Notes under the pieces: model-generated
What the model saw: only the letters and a program-made list of their open reading frames with translations
What the model was told of the DNA's origin: nothing
Database searches by the model: none
Translations under genes and position numbers: made by a program
Assembly (NCBI GenBank): GCA_036873755.1
Contig: JAVTVY010018736.1
Span: 1-64,000 of the forward strand
Source of the DNA: Hanleya hanleyi
Taxonomy: Eukaryota; Mollusca; Polyplacophora; Lepidopleurida; Hanleyidae
Direction: 5' to 3'
DNA: 64,000 bases
In this document: positions 33,286-44,378 of the stretch, one piece after another
Layout of the letters: each line of letters starts with the position of its first letter
Position numbering within the stretch: position 1 is the stretch's first letter

Positions 33286-33397
33286 CCTGCCAGTCTGGCT
33301 CCAACTCTTCTGGTTTGGGTCATCGTCGCCGTGTGACCAATAAGGTTAGGTGCGGCGTTAAGCTTCAACCAACCAACAAACCAACCAACTCTTCTGT
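33286..33397 (+). repeat. SINE-type 3' end, GCGGCGTTAAGCTTCAACC(AACC)n
   Basis: It ends GACCAATAAGGTTAGGTGCG, GCGTTAAGCTTCAACCAACC, AACAAACC. A GCGTTAA box followed by a simple (AACC)n tail is typical of tRNA-derived SINE or LINE 3' ends. It is inserted within the beginning of the minisatellite region. Confidence 0.65.
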
Positions 33398-33469
33398 ATG
33401 CTATGATCATTTCTCTATAAATTGATTCCAATACTCTGATCAGTATTTACATTATATCTCTCCAATAAT

Positions 33470-34788
33470 TGAGTGGTTCCATCACTCCTACAGTGGTTCC
33501 ATTACTCCTAAAGTGGTTCCATTATCACTCCCAAAATGTTCCCACCAGTCCTCCTAAAGTGGTTCCATTATTCGTCTTTAAGTGGTTCCATTATTCCCCC
33601 CAAAGTGGTTCCATTGGTCTTCCTAAAGTGGTTCCATTAAAGTGGCTCCTCTTTTCCTGAAGTCATTGATCCTCATAAATTAGTTGTCCACAAAGTGGTT
33701 CCAATGGTCCTCCTAAATTGGTTCCCTTCATCCTCATAAAGTGGTTCCATTACCACCTACAAAGTGGTTCCACTACTCCTCCTAAAGTGGGTACATTACT
33801 CATCTGAGTGGTTCCATTACTCATCTGAGTGGTTCCATTACTCATTCTGAAGTGGTTAGTGGTTACTACTCCTAAAGTGGTTCTATTACGGTACCCCTCC
33901 TGTAAAATTGTGCCATTGCTGCTCATAAAGTTGTCCCATTACCACACCCAAAATGGTTCCAATGCTTCCCCTAAAGTGGTTTCACTACTACTCCTAAAGT
34001 TGTCTTATTACCAAACCCAAAGTAGTTCCACTACCCCTCCTGTAAAATGGTGCCATTGCTGCTCATAAAGTTGTCCCATTACCACACCCAAAATGGTTCC
34101 AATGCTCCCCCTAAAGTGGTTTCACTACTACTCCTAAATGATATACTGTTTTATACTCAAACGTGGGTTCGTTGATTATAGAAATAGACAAACTTCTGAG
34201 CTGTACTCCACATAAACATATTTAATGCACAAGCTTTCGACTCTCATGCCGGAGCCTTTATCAAGTGATCTGTTGAATTTAATAAAATTGCCAGTAAATA
34301 TAATCTATATGGACAATCTGTATATTTACTGACAATTTTATGTCTATTTCTATACTTCTAAATGGTTCCATCAAAATTATTTTACTACTGCTCATAAAGT
34401 GGTTCCACTACTATTCCTAAAGTGGTTCAACTATTCCTTCTAAATGGTTCCATTAAAGTGGTTCTACTAATCCTCCTAAAATGGTTCCATTACTGAGTGA
34501 TTTGATTAATGATCTATGGAATTGGGTTCCAACACTCCTCAAAGTACTTTCATTACACCTATCCAGAGACTGAGTGGATTCATTACTTCTCTTTGTAATG
34601 GTTCCATCAGTTCTTCTAAAGTGATTCCGTTAAACCCCTTTAAGTTATTCCGTAAGTGTATCACTCTTTCTGGGAGTGGTTCCATTGCTCCTCTTTTACT
34701 GGTCCATCCGTGTGGGTCGTTCCCAATGGTTCCATTGCTACTGTTGTTGTGGTTCCATTACTTTACTTTAGAGTGGTTCTGTTACCAA
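33470..34788 (+). repeat. Minisatellite, GTGGTTCCATTACTCCTCCTAAA unit, interrupted
   Basis: About fifty decayed units of 18-25 bp (AAAGTGGTTCCATTACTCCT) run from 33470 to 34140 and resume from 34366 to about 34788. A higher-order duplication is visible: 33895-34000 and 34040-34136 share the order 'TGTAAAATGGTGCCATTGCT' ... 'AAAATGGTTCCAATGC'. ORFs such as 33469-33660 and 34516-34794 are repeat frames. Confidence 0.9.
34141..34365. mobile_element. Insertion in the minisatellite, 13-bp TIR and hairpin
   Basis: Unrelated to the surrounding units. Perfect inverted repeats ATAGAAATAGACA start at 34178 and end at 34353. Inside, 34282-34302 and 34321-34341 form a 21-bp stem (one mismatch) with an 18-nt loop. 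On the minus strand, 34235-34263 reads TTGATAAAG ... CGAAAG, resembling a hammerhead-ribozyme core (CTGATGA...GAAA) as carried by Penelope-like elements, but with two departures. Non-autonomous; family uncertain. Confidence 0.5.
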
Positions 34789-35201
34789 ACTTAACTGCAG
34801 ATTTTAAGTAAACCTAGTATGTTTTCTCTTCACTTTGTTGAGGTTAAATAATTTGATAACTTCACAGAACTTCCATCTTGATTATCATCTTGTGTAGTAG
34901 AGCAAGATGTGAATATATATATTTCCTTTGAACTTGACACGCACAGAATGCGGACAAAATGTGTTGGGTAAAAAGCCAAGAATGTCGCATTCCACCGGCA
35001 TATACTGTAATTACAGACCTATAGACCGTGGAGTTAAAGGGGCTCAGGTGCAGAACTGTCTATCCGAATCAAACTGGCATAGACTTCGTGGCCATAGCTT
35101 AACATTGTTTATAATGGTCCTGCATGAGATGGAAAGGAAAAAAAAGTGTTCTGGGAGCATGCAAGCAGTGCACAAAGCTCAACTTCACAGGTTGACTTTT
35201 A
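34789..35201. other. Presumed intron, no gene seen
   Basis: A frame at 34928-35266 has no motif and runs into the next element. Nothing else stands out. Confidence 0.4.
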
Positions 35202-36093
35202 CACTCTTAGAAATTTTTTTGGGGGTTTTGTTGGTTCTTGGAGGAAGTGAGTCTTGTCTGGTATAGACAGAACCAACTTGTTTCTGATCTCCTTTTCAAC
35301 AGTTGGTTTCTTACATGCATGGTCACTACAAGCCAATACTTTGAGGTTCGTCAGAAAAACCAAACTTTGTCCTACATGTACCTTCTGAAAATGATTCAGG
35401 GATTACTTCTGAATGTTCAGGCCCTACGCAACTCTTTTCATGAATTTTAGTCAGAAATTCCTGAATTCAGTGAGAAAGTAGCTAACATTCATTAAATAAG
35501 ATACATTTAGTCTTCATAACTTCATGATCACCAGGACTTTTTGCAAGGGGGTCATTTCCTAGGCTTATTTTTTTACCCCGCCCCTGATGATGTCCTTGCT
35601 CCCTGGGAATCATCTTCAAGCTAAATACTACACTAAAGTTCCGTCATTTACCTTGATTGATTGAATAGAGTAAATTGTTCAAACTGGGAAAGGCACGTCA
35701 TGTCATATAGCCAATCAAGATAGGAGCTTGCCAATACAGTGCAGTGAGGATCTTCTTTGATGTCTGCCCGTGTGATTCCCAAATATGGCAAGTGGTGGTT
35801 GTATTGATGTTAATTTCTTCCGAATAGCCAATCGAATTTGAATTTTAAAGAGGTCATACATTGCACTTCTCCTAATATGGACCACAGAATATTTATAGAG
35901 CTATGACATCACCAAACCCCTATTTTGGTCATGTGTAGTGTTCGACTTGGATATGCGAAGATGCCTGGGAATGGATTGTACTCCTAAGGTCTGAACTTTC
36001 AGGAGGAATGCCTGAATCAGTTTCAGAGTGAAATTAGATGGGAGACTTAAAGATGTCAAGTATGGTCTTTTTTCAAATATTTTTTTTAGAGTG
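35202..36093. mobile_element. 892-bp foldback element with TA target duplication
   Basis: The left end CACTCTTAGAAATTTTTTT is complementary to the right end (read inward CACTCTAAAAAAAATATTTG). TA flanks both sides (35200-35201 and 36094-36095), the Tc1/mariner-type signature. Internal inverted repeats (about 35385-35440 with 35970-36030, TGATTCAGG...TGTTCAGGCC) support an extended foldback. No transposase frame is visible. The ends resemble those of the MITEs at 43386 and 44096. Confidence 0.7.
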
Positions 36094-39000
36094 TAGCTCA
36101 TATAACTTGTGGTGTGTAACATGGCACCAATCTTTCTGAACTGGTGAGAACTTAGACTGACTGAATTTTTGGGTTAAGATGAAAGTGGTTCCCTATCTGT
36201 TATAAGGGTGTGCTGTTACAGGGTGAAACAGGTCAGCCTTTGAGCCTGTCGACAACTCTCCTGCTCTAATACTGTCATTCTGACCTCAAATTCTTTGGCC
36301 TGTAACACAGTTCACATCCAGCACATTTCAGGGTCAATTATTATCACAGCAAGCAACTTGGCATATCATGGAGATATGAGTTGTGCCTTTTCATTCCCAA
36401 GTTTCATTTGATTTTGAAAGAAAGTGACTCCCCCTCCCTGTTGCCTCGCCCGTCAATGCAGTTAGGATTTTCATGAAATTTGGGAGTAGAATTATTGTAG
36501 TCCCACTAGAGTGAGCTTAAATGGCATAGAAAATATTGCCAAATTATCAAGGAAAATAGGAAGTAGGCTACGATAATCCCTCTAATAGTTCAATCACAGG
36601 AAGTGAAATTTCCCACCATAAAATCTGGGGGTGATCAAATTTATTAGAACAGGAAGTTGACAAAATGGTTCAGAATCATATTATCCATTATTTCTTTGTT
36701 GTTTCAATGCTTTTATATGGTGATCCGATTTATTAGAACCACTGATTGAATTATTAGAGGGTAAAAGGGCAGGACCAGTAACATGTTGTTGTTGCATTTT
36801 TGGCGTTGGTTTCAAAAGTTTGAAAATCTTTGAATAAACAAATCATAGAAATCTGAAACAAATACCAGTATATATTATTCAGACAGATTTCATGTAATAT
36901 TTGGTAATGAATATTTGGATAAAAAACATGCTTAGAAATTTTTTGGTACACATCTTTCTTTTGACGAAAAAAAATCTGTAGAATTAATTTCTAATGTTTA
37001 TTGATTGTTTTAAAGGTTATTGATTGTATTATCTTTTCATATGCCACGACATTAATGAGGAATAAGCTTTTGTCCAAACTGAATATACGTTGAAAATTAT
37101 GACAAATAGGACATACATGGGTATTGTAGTTGGTAATCCTAAAAATATGCGGAAATTTATACTGTCAAAAGTAAGATCTCGGGTACCAAAAATTGACGAA
37201 GTTCATAAATGTGTTAAAAAGTGTTATTTTTGAAATATCGATTAGCTGTTGCACACTATTGTATCAAAACAGCCTGAATTATATATGTATGAAGTTTCAG
37301 TTATCTGCATGGGATTAGTTTGAGATATTCAAAATTTTCCCACCAAACAGATACAGCAACAGCAGCAATGATGGCAGGTTATACTGGTCCTATCACTTTA
37401 ATAGTGTACACGTTTTTAGCATATCGGTTCGTTTGAACCACATTTCCTCCACGCTAAAATATCGTTTTGTTTTTAAAACCTTGTATTTTCATTTAATTAG
37501 CAATTATCGTTTTGCGTGTGGAAAATTGTTTCGTTAAAATATCATTCCTTTACCATTTAGATTTTGTACCGTTTCCATTGGTTAACACAAAACTAGATGA
37601 CAATAACTGGACGCTAAAAACTTTCACCCCTGTTAGTCTGTTTTAACCGATTCACAGGTGCATTAGAAAGCGTACAATACATGTACAGGGCCCATTTAAC
37701 TTCCCTTGACTTTGCTCAGGCCATTGCCCTGTCACATGGCTTGAAACTGACAATTAATTATCCAGCCTAGATCATATACCAATGGCTATTAGGCAGACAT
37801 TTAAAAAATATATATACATGTATGTAGATATATTACTTGTTGCGTTTTCCCTCTCTGGTTCGAGTCATGTTTCAGTGAACACATGTTCGAATATATACAC
37901 AATGAACTCAATAGCCGGGAGACCATTTAAGCCTTTCACTTACTCGTTCAGTGTTTTCAGAGCGGAGTAGATTAGAAAAAGCCTCCGGCTAGGATACGAT
38001 CTCCATTTAGTTTTGGATTTTTTTTCCAGCCCAGGATGCTTTGATCTTTAAAACTCAACAAATGCTTTGAATATTCCAGTAAAGTTAGACCTTTTTCACT
38101 GTAAGTGATTTTGACAGTGGATAATGACAGCTAAGGTATAAACCCTCATCTCCCACAAACTAAGGACAAAGCAAGACAATGTGAGACAATGTAGAGGTAC
38201 ATTTTTAGTCACTGACCTACTATTCCGCAATGGGTATAGTCAGCGAGAGCCACCATATACGGCCAAGTCAGTTGAGTCACGTTGACAAAGATGAATTGTT
38301 GACGGGGGATTTTGCTGATCTGTACGAGTTGATTAGATAATGCACATTATTTTTCCCGAATAATATTTTTCTTTATGCGTCAGGTGGCCCTATGTCATAT
38401 TCAACGATATTTTTTATGGGTGTAGAATGGATATTAATTTCAAAGAGGTAAAATAAAGTATGCTCGACTCAATGGGGTCACATACTTGCAGCGTGTAATC
38501 TCTGGCCCTGTCCCGGAATGTATTATTCCCGCTGATAATAGCCAGAGCAAAGTGTTCCCCGACTGTTTGATGTTGTTCTTTGGAGTGAGCATATCTGGCA
38601 AATGAATTTTACCTGTTTCTATTGATGTACTGATAGGCACCGCTTTTATCATTTGTATGATATCTCACTATCAACACTGGACAGTGTCACAAGGGGAAGT
38701 GCTTATAAACAATGAATCATTATCTTTGAGGAAGAAAATATGAAGATATTTTTTTGGCTAGACTTCTGATCAAATTTCCCTTTTACTGTGTATGTTATTT
38801 TGAAGAAAAAAATCATTCTTTTGTCATTACGTTTATTGTTAGCTAGCAGGAGCAATCTTGGATTCATTTTCCACTGTATGTCAACTTGAATACAATGTAA
38901 TTACAATTTGTAACATTGTACACTTTGTGTTACTTTGAAGTATACAAAGTGAAGAGCTATTACATTGTTCCATATTAATTGAAACATTGTTTACCAGTGC

Positions 39001-39826
39001 ATGCTTTGTTTCAGGTCATTGGATAAAAATGTTTCCATTATTATAATATTAAACAGGCTGGGTTTTTTTATATATTTTTTTTTAAATTTAATCCCTTCTT
39101 CAGATGTTATGATTATAATTAATTGAATTAGCTTCTGAGAAATTAATTCTGATATCAAGTTAATTTAGTGTAATTATTACTCCTTAATGATGATGCTATC
39201 TAAACATTCTGTTTTCGAGCTAATGTGACTGTTAAAATTTGGGGTGAGTCCAGCGGATACAATAGCCTTATATTAGTGATAGAGCTTTGTTAGCTATATT
39301 CTTTGACCAATCCAGCCCAAGCTAAAGGGGATACTCTATAAATTATGTATCCCTATTAAATCTATGGCCATGGATATATCAGCATTGTCCCTGTTTTTTG
39401 TTTGGAAGACTCCCTTCATAAATCATTTTAATGGCTGTTTCATTGCTGTTGTTGATATTTACATTTGAAGGGGCATGACTGAGCCTCTGGCAGTAGGTTG
39501 GGGTTGCACCTTGTCTTCAGTGTACACCACTAGAAGGTCATTCATGGAGCTATATTGATGGCTTTTGCAGCCAGAATTCTTCCCCATCTACCATTTATCA
39601 CTATGATTTACTGTGGGGGTGTCAGCCAAGCAGGGGTCACTTGGTACAAACCTCCCATGCACACAACTACATTTTCCATTAAAACTGTTTGTTCTTAGCT
39701 GTTCCATGCATGAGTTTGTGAGTTTGTTCAGTCAGTCTGGTCATTGATGTGCAGTTGTCTGTTTAAAGGTATTAGACTAACATTAAAAGAGAAACGCTTA
39801 GGTAATTATTGATTTTTCTCTTCTTT
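36094..39826. other. Presumed intron, largely unique, no gene seen
   Basis: Long AT-rich stretch without a recognisable exon. A cluster of TAATTA/AATTAA homeodomain-type cores lies at 39110-39185. A TCF/LEF-type CTTTGATCT is at 38039-38047. ORFs at 36754-36951, 37782-37970 and 38440-38652 carry no motif. Confidence 0.45.
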
Positions 39827-39925
39827 CAAGCCAACTGGGCTGGGTGGTGCTTAGTTGGTTCGTCCTGATATGACTGAAATATTGTTGAAAGCGACGTTAA
39901 ATTCTATTCACACACTCACTCACTC
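39827..39925 (+). repeat. SINE-type 3' tail, (CACT)n end
   Basis: Same tail as 3064-3165, an independent insertion: GGGTGGTGCTTAGTTGGTTC, then ATTGTTGAAAGCGACGTTAA and CACACTCACTCACTC. Confidence 0.8.
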
Positions 39926-40430
39926 TCAAGCCAAGATTTATCTATACAGTTAAAGCCCTGATGTCTGTCTGTGTTTTTATAACTCGATAATTACATGATG
40001 TAGAGATACAATATATACATGTATGCCACATAAAAGGTATTAATCCAGAGTGTGACATTTGTCTGTTCTGGATGATGACCCGGAGGTGGGGGTATGGCCA
40101 CACCCAAATTAGGTTTTCCTATGTTATAAGTATATATTTGACATATAAACCATATAGAATCAGTGCAAAACCTTGGTGGTATACATGTATTCAGAGGTTG
40201 TATTCAGTACACCGATTAGCATCAAATCCTGTATTCAACAAATAGCCATTGCCCAAATTGGTAATTTTGTAGTGAACGGTGTGATGTAGAGATGCAATTC
40301 ATATGTTATTGTAAAGGTCTTCTTCATAAGGGTGACTGAACTAGGACCCAGTTCAAAACATTCACTTTGTGGTTTGCATTAGTTTTTTGACTGAAAACAT
40401 ATCATCAGTACAAGTCCATTCCTGGTAAGG
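39926..40430. other. Presumed intron spacer, no gene seen
   Basis: AT-rich, no ORF or repeat identified. Confidence 0.5.
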
Positions 40431-41047
40431 AGGTTGTTAATTAATTCTTTGTTTCTCGTAACCTTGCTTTTGAAAATAGACATGCTGAGGGCGATAATTA
40501 TTAATTATTACCTAGCGAGAAAAAAAAAAATACTAAAACAAAACTTGGGATGCAAAATTTGAAAATATAAAACCTTTTACTGGACTAGATTTATCAAACA
40601 AAACCTCTGCTAGAGGAACAGTGACCTGCTAATTAAATGAATAATGCATACATAATAACCATTAAAAAGAAATCACAGATCACAATCCATAGACATGACT
40701 CTTTGACATAAAATACATTATGTGAGGTGTCATATATGGAGCTAATTTAGAACTGGTTTCCATCAGATTAGTACTGGCTAACAATATTAAATCAGCCTTC
40801 ACCAAAGCAACCATAAATAGTAATAATATTAATCCTAATTTTTTAGGATTCATAAATTTTACTATAATACAGCTGTCCTAAGCAAGTCACTGGTCAACAA
40901 CAACAGCTTTGGTCTAATCACGATGCCTTCTTCTGATTTTCAGAGTCAGTAAAGACTTGGAAGAGTTTCTTCTCTCCAAGTCCGCCACTGTGGATTCTTG
41001 ATCCATGGCACTGAGTGATTTATAGATTTATAGAATTTATTTGCTGA

Positions 41048-41281
41048 TTACAAGCGCCCATATAAATAAGGCAGGAGAATCATCGACGGAAGTTTCAAAT
41101 CTGCCTTGGAAAGAAAACGCTCGATGACAGAGCTGGCGGTCGTCTTTTCAGAGAATAGGAAAGTTGTGAATTTAACATAAAACTGACCGTTTGTTGAAGC
41201 TATCGTGGCTCCGTTGGCCAAAATCATTTTGATCAACACCAGAAAGAATGCGATCAACCATGCGGACATTTCTAAATTCAT
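41048..41281 (-). CDS. Doubtful ORF with signal-peptide-like N-terminus, 77 codons
   Basis: I do not recognise a family. The first ~25 residues (MSAWLIAFFLVLIKMILA after MNLE) form a hydrophobic segment like a signal peptide or membrane anchor, followed by a Ser/Thr/Lys-rich stretch and a stop. It lies within the 40431-41850 inverted-repeat element. No strong splice donor is evident. It may be a small secreted protein, a first exon, or chance. Confidence 0.2.
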   Translation of the reverse strand: MNLEMSAWLIAFFLVLIKMILANGATIASTNGQFYVKFTTFLFSEKTTASSVIERFLSKADLKLPSMILLPYLYGRL

Positions 41282-41413
41282 TGCGCGGTGTACGAGGAAC
41301 GAAAGGGGTGTATGATGAACATACTTCCGTTTGATTTGAGAACTCCGCGTGCAAGTTGATATCTAGTTTGCAGACGAATAGTTATACTTCTTCACTTCTC
41401 AATGCATATTTCG

Positions 41414-41764
41414 TTAGATTACATTGTGGATGTTCAGTTTGTTGCTATTTACTGTTTTTGCGATCAGACAAACGACGGAATTGAGACCACAGAATTTCCT
41501 TCCGGAGCTTCGACTGGAAAACATAATGACGTAGCTTAGAGGATTCCTAAGAAAGTTTGCCGTTTCATTGGTCAGTTTATGGGGAATCCCTTGAACTGCA
41601 CAACAGGTGGCGCTGCAGTGCCCTTCGAAGGCATGGTACAAAGAGACGGCTTTACGAAACTTGTTACGACAATCTCGGTATTTTACGAGCAATTTAATCA
41701 CTGGAGAGCGCTGCTTCGCGAAATCAGAACTCATTATAGGCATTTTTTTAGGGATCAGTACCAA
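41414..41764 (-). other. 116-codon frame of unknown significance
   Basis: An open minus-strand frame in the GC-richer core of the inverted-repeat element, beginning MVLIPKKMPIMSS. There is no transmembrane, enzymatic or zinc-binding pattern I can name. It overlaps a CTCF-like motif (41600-41614). I would not call it a gene without transcript evidence. Confidence 0.15.
41600..41614 (+). promoter_or_regulatory. CTCF-like motif ACAACAGGTGGCGCT
   Basis: Matches 13 of 15 positions of the bilaterian CTCF core (CCASYAGRKGGCRSY) as I recall it. It would mark an insulator or loop anchor if bound. Motif evidence only. Confidence 0.3.
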
Positions 41765-41850
41765 TAATTAATACAATGCGTAATTATTGCTTGCAAAAAT
41801 ACTGATGCGGGCGGGTTACGAGAAACGAACCATTAATTAACAGCGGCCTA

Positions 41851-43385
41851 ATGTTAAAAAAATGCATAAATAATGGCATCATTGTTGACAAGAACTCATC
41901 ATTGCGAACCCAATGGCTTTCCGTTGCCCATTCTTTCTGTGCATATAGGCCCCATAAATATCGTAGTGGCCAATTACCATTTTCCGTTTAGGCTGTCCGT
42001 GGCAAGACTAAAATTTTAATTCTTTATTTGGCACGAACATGCAAGCACTCTGTACACCTGTGTGTTATCCCACGATTGCATCGTGACTTTGTCAGCATAG
42101 TGAAATGGTGGGTTTTTGATTGGTCATATATTGATGATCAGGAGGTTTGAGGGGCGTGACGTATATTCACCAAATGAAGACTCGATGCAGTATATCAGCC
42201 AGAGGAATCAATTGTTGCGTGCCTCAACAGGAGGAGCAAAAACGACAGAAACTGTGCACTCTCACTAATGCCCCTTAAAAATGAAGGAAAGACCCTGTTG
42301 GTAGTAAATTCAAACCATGTTTGTATGATATAAGTCACAAGTACACATACTTCACTTCGACCCCTTATTTACACAATCTGAGGCAAATTCTAGTAAACTG
42401 GGGCAGTTGTGGACGTGTGACCTCATTTTGGTATCGGAATGTACTTTAAAGGAATTCCAGCTGTTTTTCTACAAATTGAAAACAACCTTTCTCTGTTTTT
42501 TCCCCCTGTTTCACTTCTTCATGTTTAACTGCCACTTCTGAGGAACACTGATTTTCTGAGGCAGGAACAAGACTTTTTATGTTTTTCAAATGGAGCGAAA
42601 AGAAAAATCGGGAAAAAAATATATCGTTTGATGTCAAAGTTGTTTACCTTTGTACCAGTATTTTTTTTCTCTCTCGACAGAGGAAAAGATATATGTCAGC
42701 GTTTGATGTCTGTTTTGTTTAAGCTATTAATTTTATGTCACTCCCTAATAAATGAAGATCGGGATGTGCGATCTGAGAAAAGGTGGGCAGATTACATTTT
42801 AATGGAGTCCCACCTTGTCAACAGATATGAAATATGTGAAACAAAAGTAGAACAAAATGTCAGAGTTTATGAATACGTTTAGTCTGGGCTGATTTTGAAT
42901 GAGTTACTTGTTTGCATCATCATTGCTGAACTTGCTTGAGAATTTAAGTGGTCTGGACCCCTTTGTGGGTGGTCTCTGGCCCCTAAACTCTATCATCATA
43001 TATCCACTGATATAGTGGGAGATAGCTGGAGGGGGTAACAGGGGAGGGGGTATTATTAGCTCATTTGATACCTCAGTGATGAGCTGCTGGGGTTGCCAGT
43101 GGGAGACAACCAGCTTGAAATGGTGATGGGCAGTCAGAGATGCTATTGAGGGGTAAAAACGGAGTCTGCAGTATAAACCTCAGTTCTGTTGTGCATACAA
43201 AAATGGGATTATCGTTATATCATAATTACCACTTCAAAAAGCGATTCAATAATGAAACTAAAAAAAGGGACATTGAACGCATTCACCCCTGTTCAGTGTG
43301 TGTGGACATAATATTAATAGCCCTGTAGTGTGATCTGCCCCCATAGTTTACACAAAGTGAGAGAACACATCCACTCGTTGAACTA
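41851..43385. other. Presumed intron, no gene seen
   Basis: No exon-like segment is recognised. Frames at 42446-42637 (-) and 42628-42882 (+) have no motif. Confidence 0.5.
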
Positions 43386-43525
43386 CTCTCTAAAAAAATG
43401 AGTGAAATTTCACTCAAGTAAGAGTAAAAATTCTTCCCACTCGAGTACTTGAGTGGATTTCACTCACACTTGATTGGGATGAATTTCCACTCTTGAGTGA
43501 ACTTTTAGTCAAGGTTTTTAGAGAG
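43386..43525. mobile_element. 140-bp MITE, CTCTCTAAAAA ends, TA TSD
   Basis: Ends CTCTCTAAAAAAA and TTTTTAGAGAG are inverted, with TA on both sides (43384-43385 and 43526-43527). The interior alternates TTGAGTG and CACTCAA words around GGGATGAATTTCCACTC. Same family as 44096-44378. Mariner-type by target duplication. Confidence 0.85.
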
Positions 43526-44095
43526 TATTTGGTCATTCCTGGTTCTATATGTTATGAATTGGTGATGGTCACAGGATGAATGCATGCCTTATCTCCCCCC
43601 CCCCTCCCCTCTCAATCCCATTCTTTCAACTGAGATACCTGCTGCATCGATGCAGTAATCGCCCAGCATGGAGTATATAATACTGCCTGGAAATTAAGCC
43701 CATCTGGAAACTGCAGGCAACTGGCCTAATGAGACAAGTAAATAAGCAAACTTGTGTTTTACTTCCCAATATTTAGCTCCAGGCCATACAAGTTTATAGC
43801 ACGGGCACCAATAAATCCTCTCAACCGTTCACTCTTGTCAGCACTTTATGATTATTAATATACACACACTGAACAAAAAAACACATCCACTTGTGCATGT
43901 CCAGGATATGGATACTTGTTATAAGTCACGTCATTTTTTTTTTGTTAAGGATGCAGTAAATATCATAATTATTCATTCTCTTTTCTGATTGGTTTAAATG
44001 TATTGTGTATTGGGGACTTGGGCACTATAATTCAAGTTAATCCTTTGACAATACCATCTGCCCTGATAGCAGCAGCTGGCTTATAGTTTGATGCA
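43526..44095. other. Spacer between two related MITEs
   Basis: Contains a C-rich run near 43594-43615 and no gene. Confidence 0.5.
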
Positions 44096-44378
44096 CTCTC
44101 TAAAAAAACTTGAGTGAACTGTTCCACTCAAGTTTGAGTGAAATGTACCTGTTCACTCAAACTTGAGTTACTTTTCACTCAACTTGTGTTACTTTGAGTT
44201 AAAACCACTCAAGTTCACTCAACTTGAGTGGGATGAATTTCCACTCTTATACTTGAGTGAATGTCACTCAAGTTGAGTGAAAAGTAACTCAAGTTGAGTG
44301 AAAATCTCACTCAAGTCTTGAGTGGGATGAATTTCCACTCTTACTTGAGTGAAATTTCACTCAACTTTTTTTAGAGAG
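44096..44378. mobile_element. 283-bp MITE of the CTCTCTAAAAA family
   Basis: Starts CTCTCTAAAAAAAC and ends TTTTTTTAGAGAG, flanked by CA on both sides (44094-44095 and 44379-44380). The interior is built from repeated ACTTGAGTGA / TCACTCAAG words in both orientations plus two GGGATGAATTTCCACTC cores, so it looks like an internally duplicated form of the 140-bp relative. Confidence 0.85.

Larger units (their letters stand above)
40431..41850. mobile_element. 1.4-kb element bounded by inverted repeats
   Basis: The left end (about 40435-40466) reads TTGTTAATTAATTC...GTTTCTCGTAACC. The right end (about 41816-41842) is its complement, ggTTACGAGAAACgaaCCATTAATTAACA. Similarity continues inward for about 80 bp on each side with small indels (ATAATTATTAATTATT at about 40494). 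The interior from 41050 to 41760 is GC-richer than the flanks and carries two minus-strand frames. Target duplication is not evident. It may be a DNA transposon or a duplicated foldback; no transposase motif is visible. Confidence 0.55.

Noticed and set aside
33469..34794. Several WFHY/SGS-rich plus-strand ORFs
   Set aside because: All are frames of the GTGGTTCC minisatellite.
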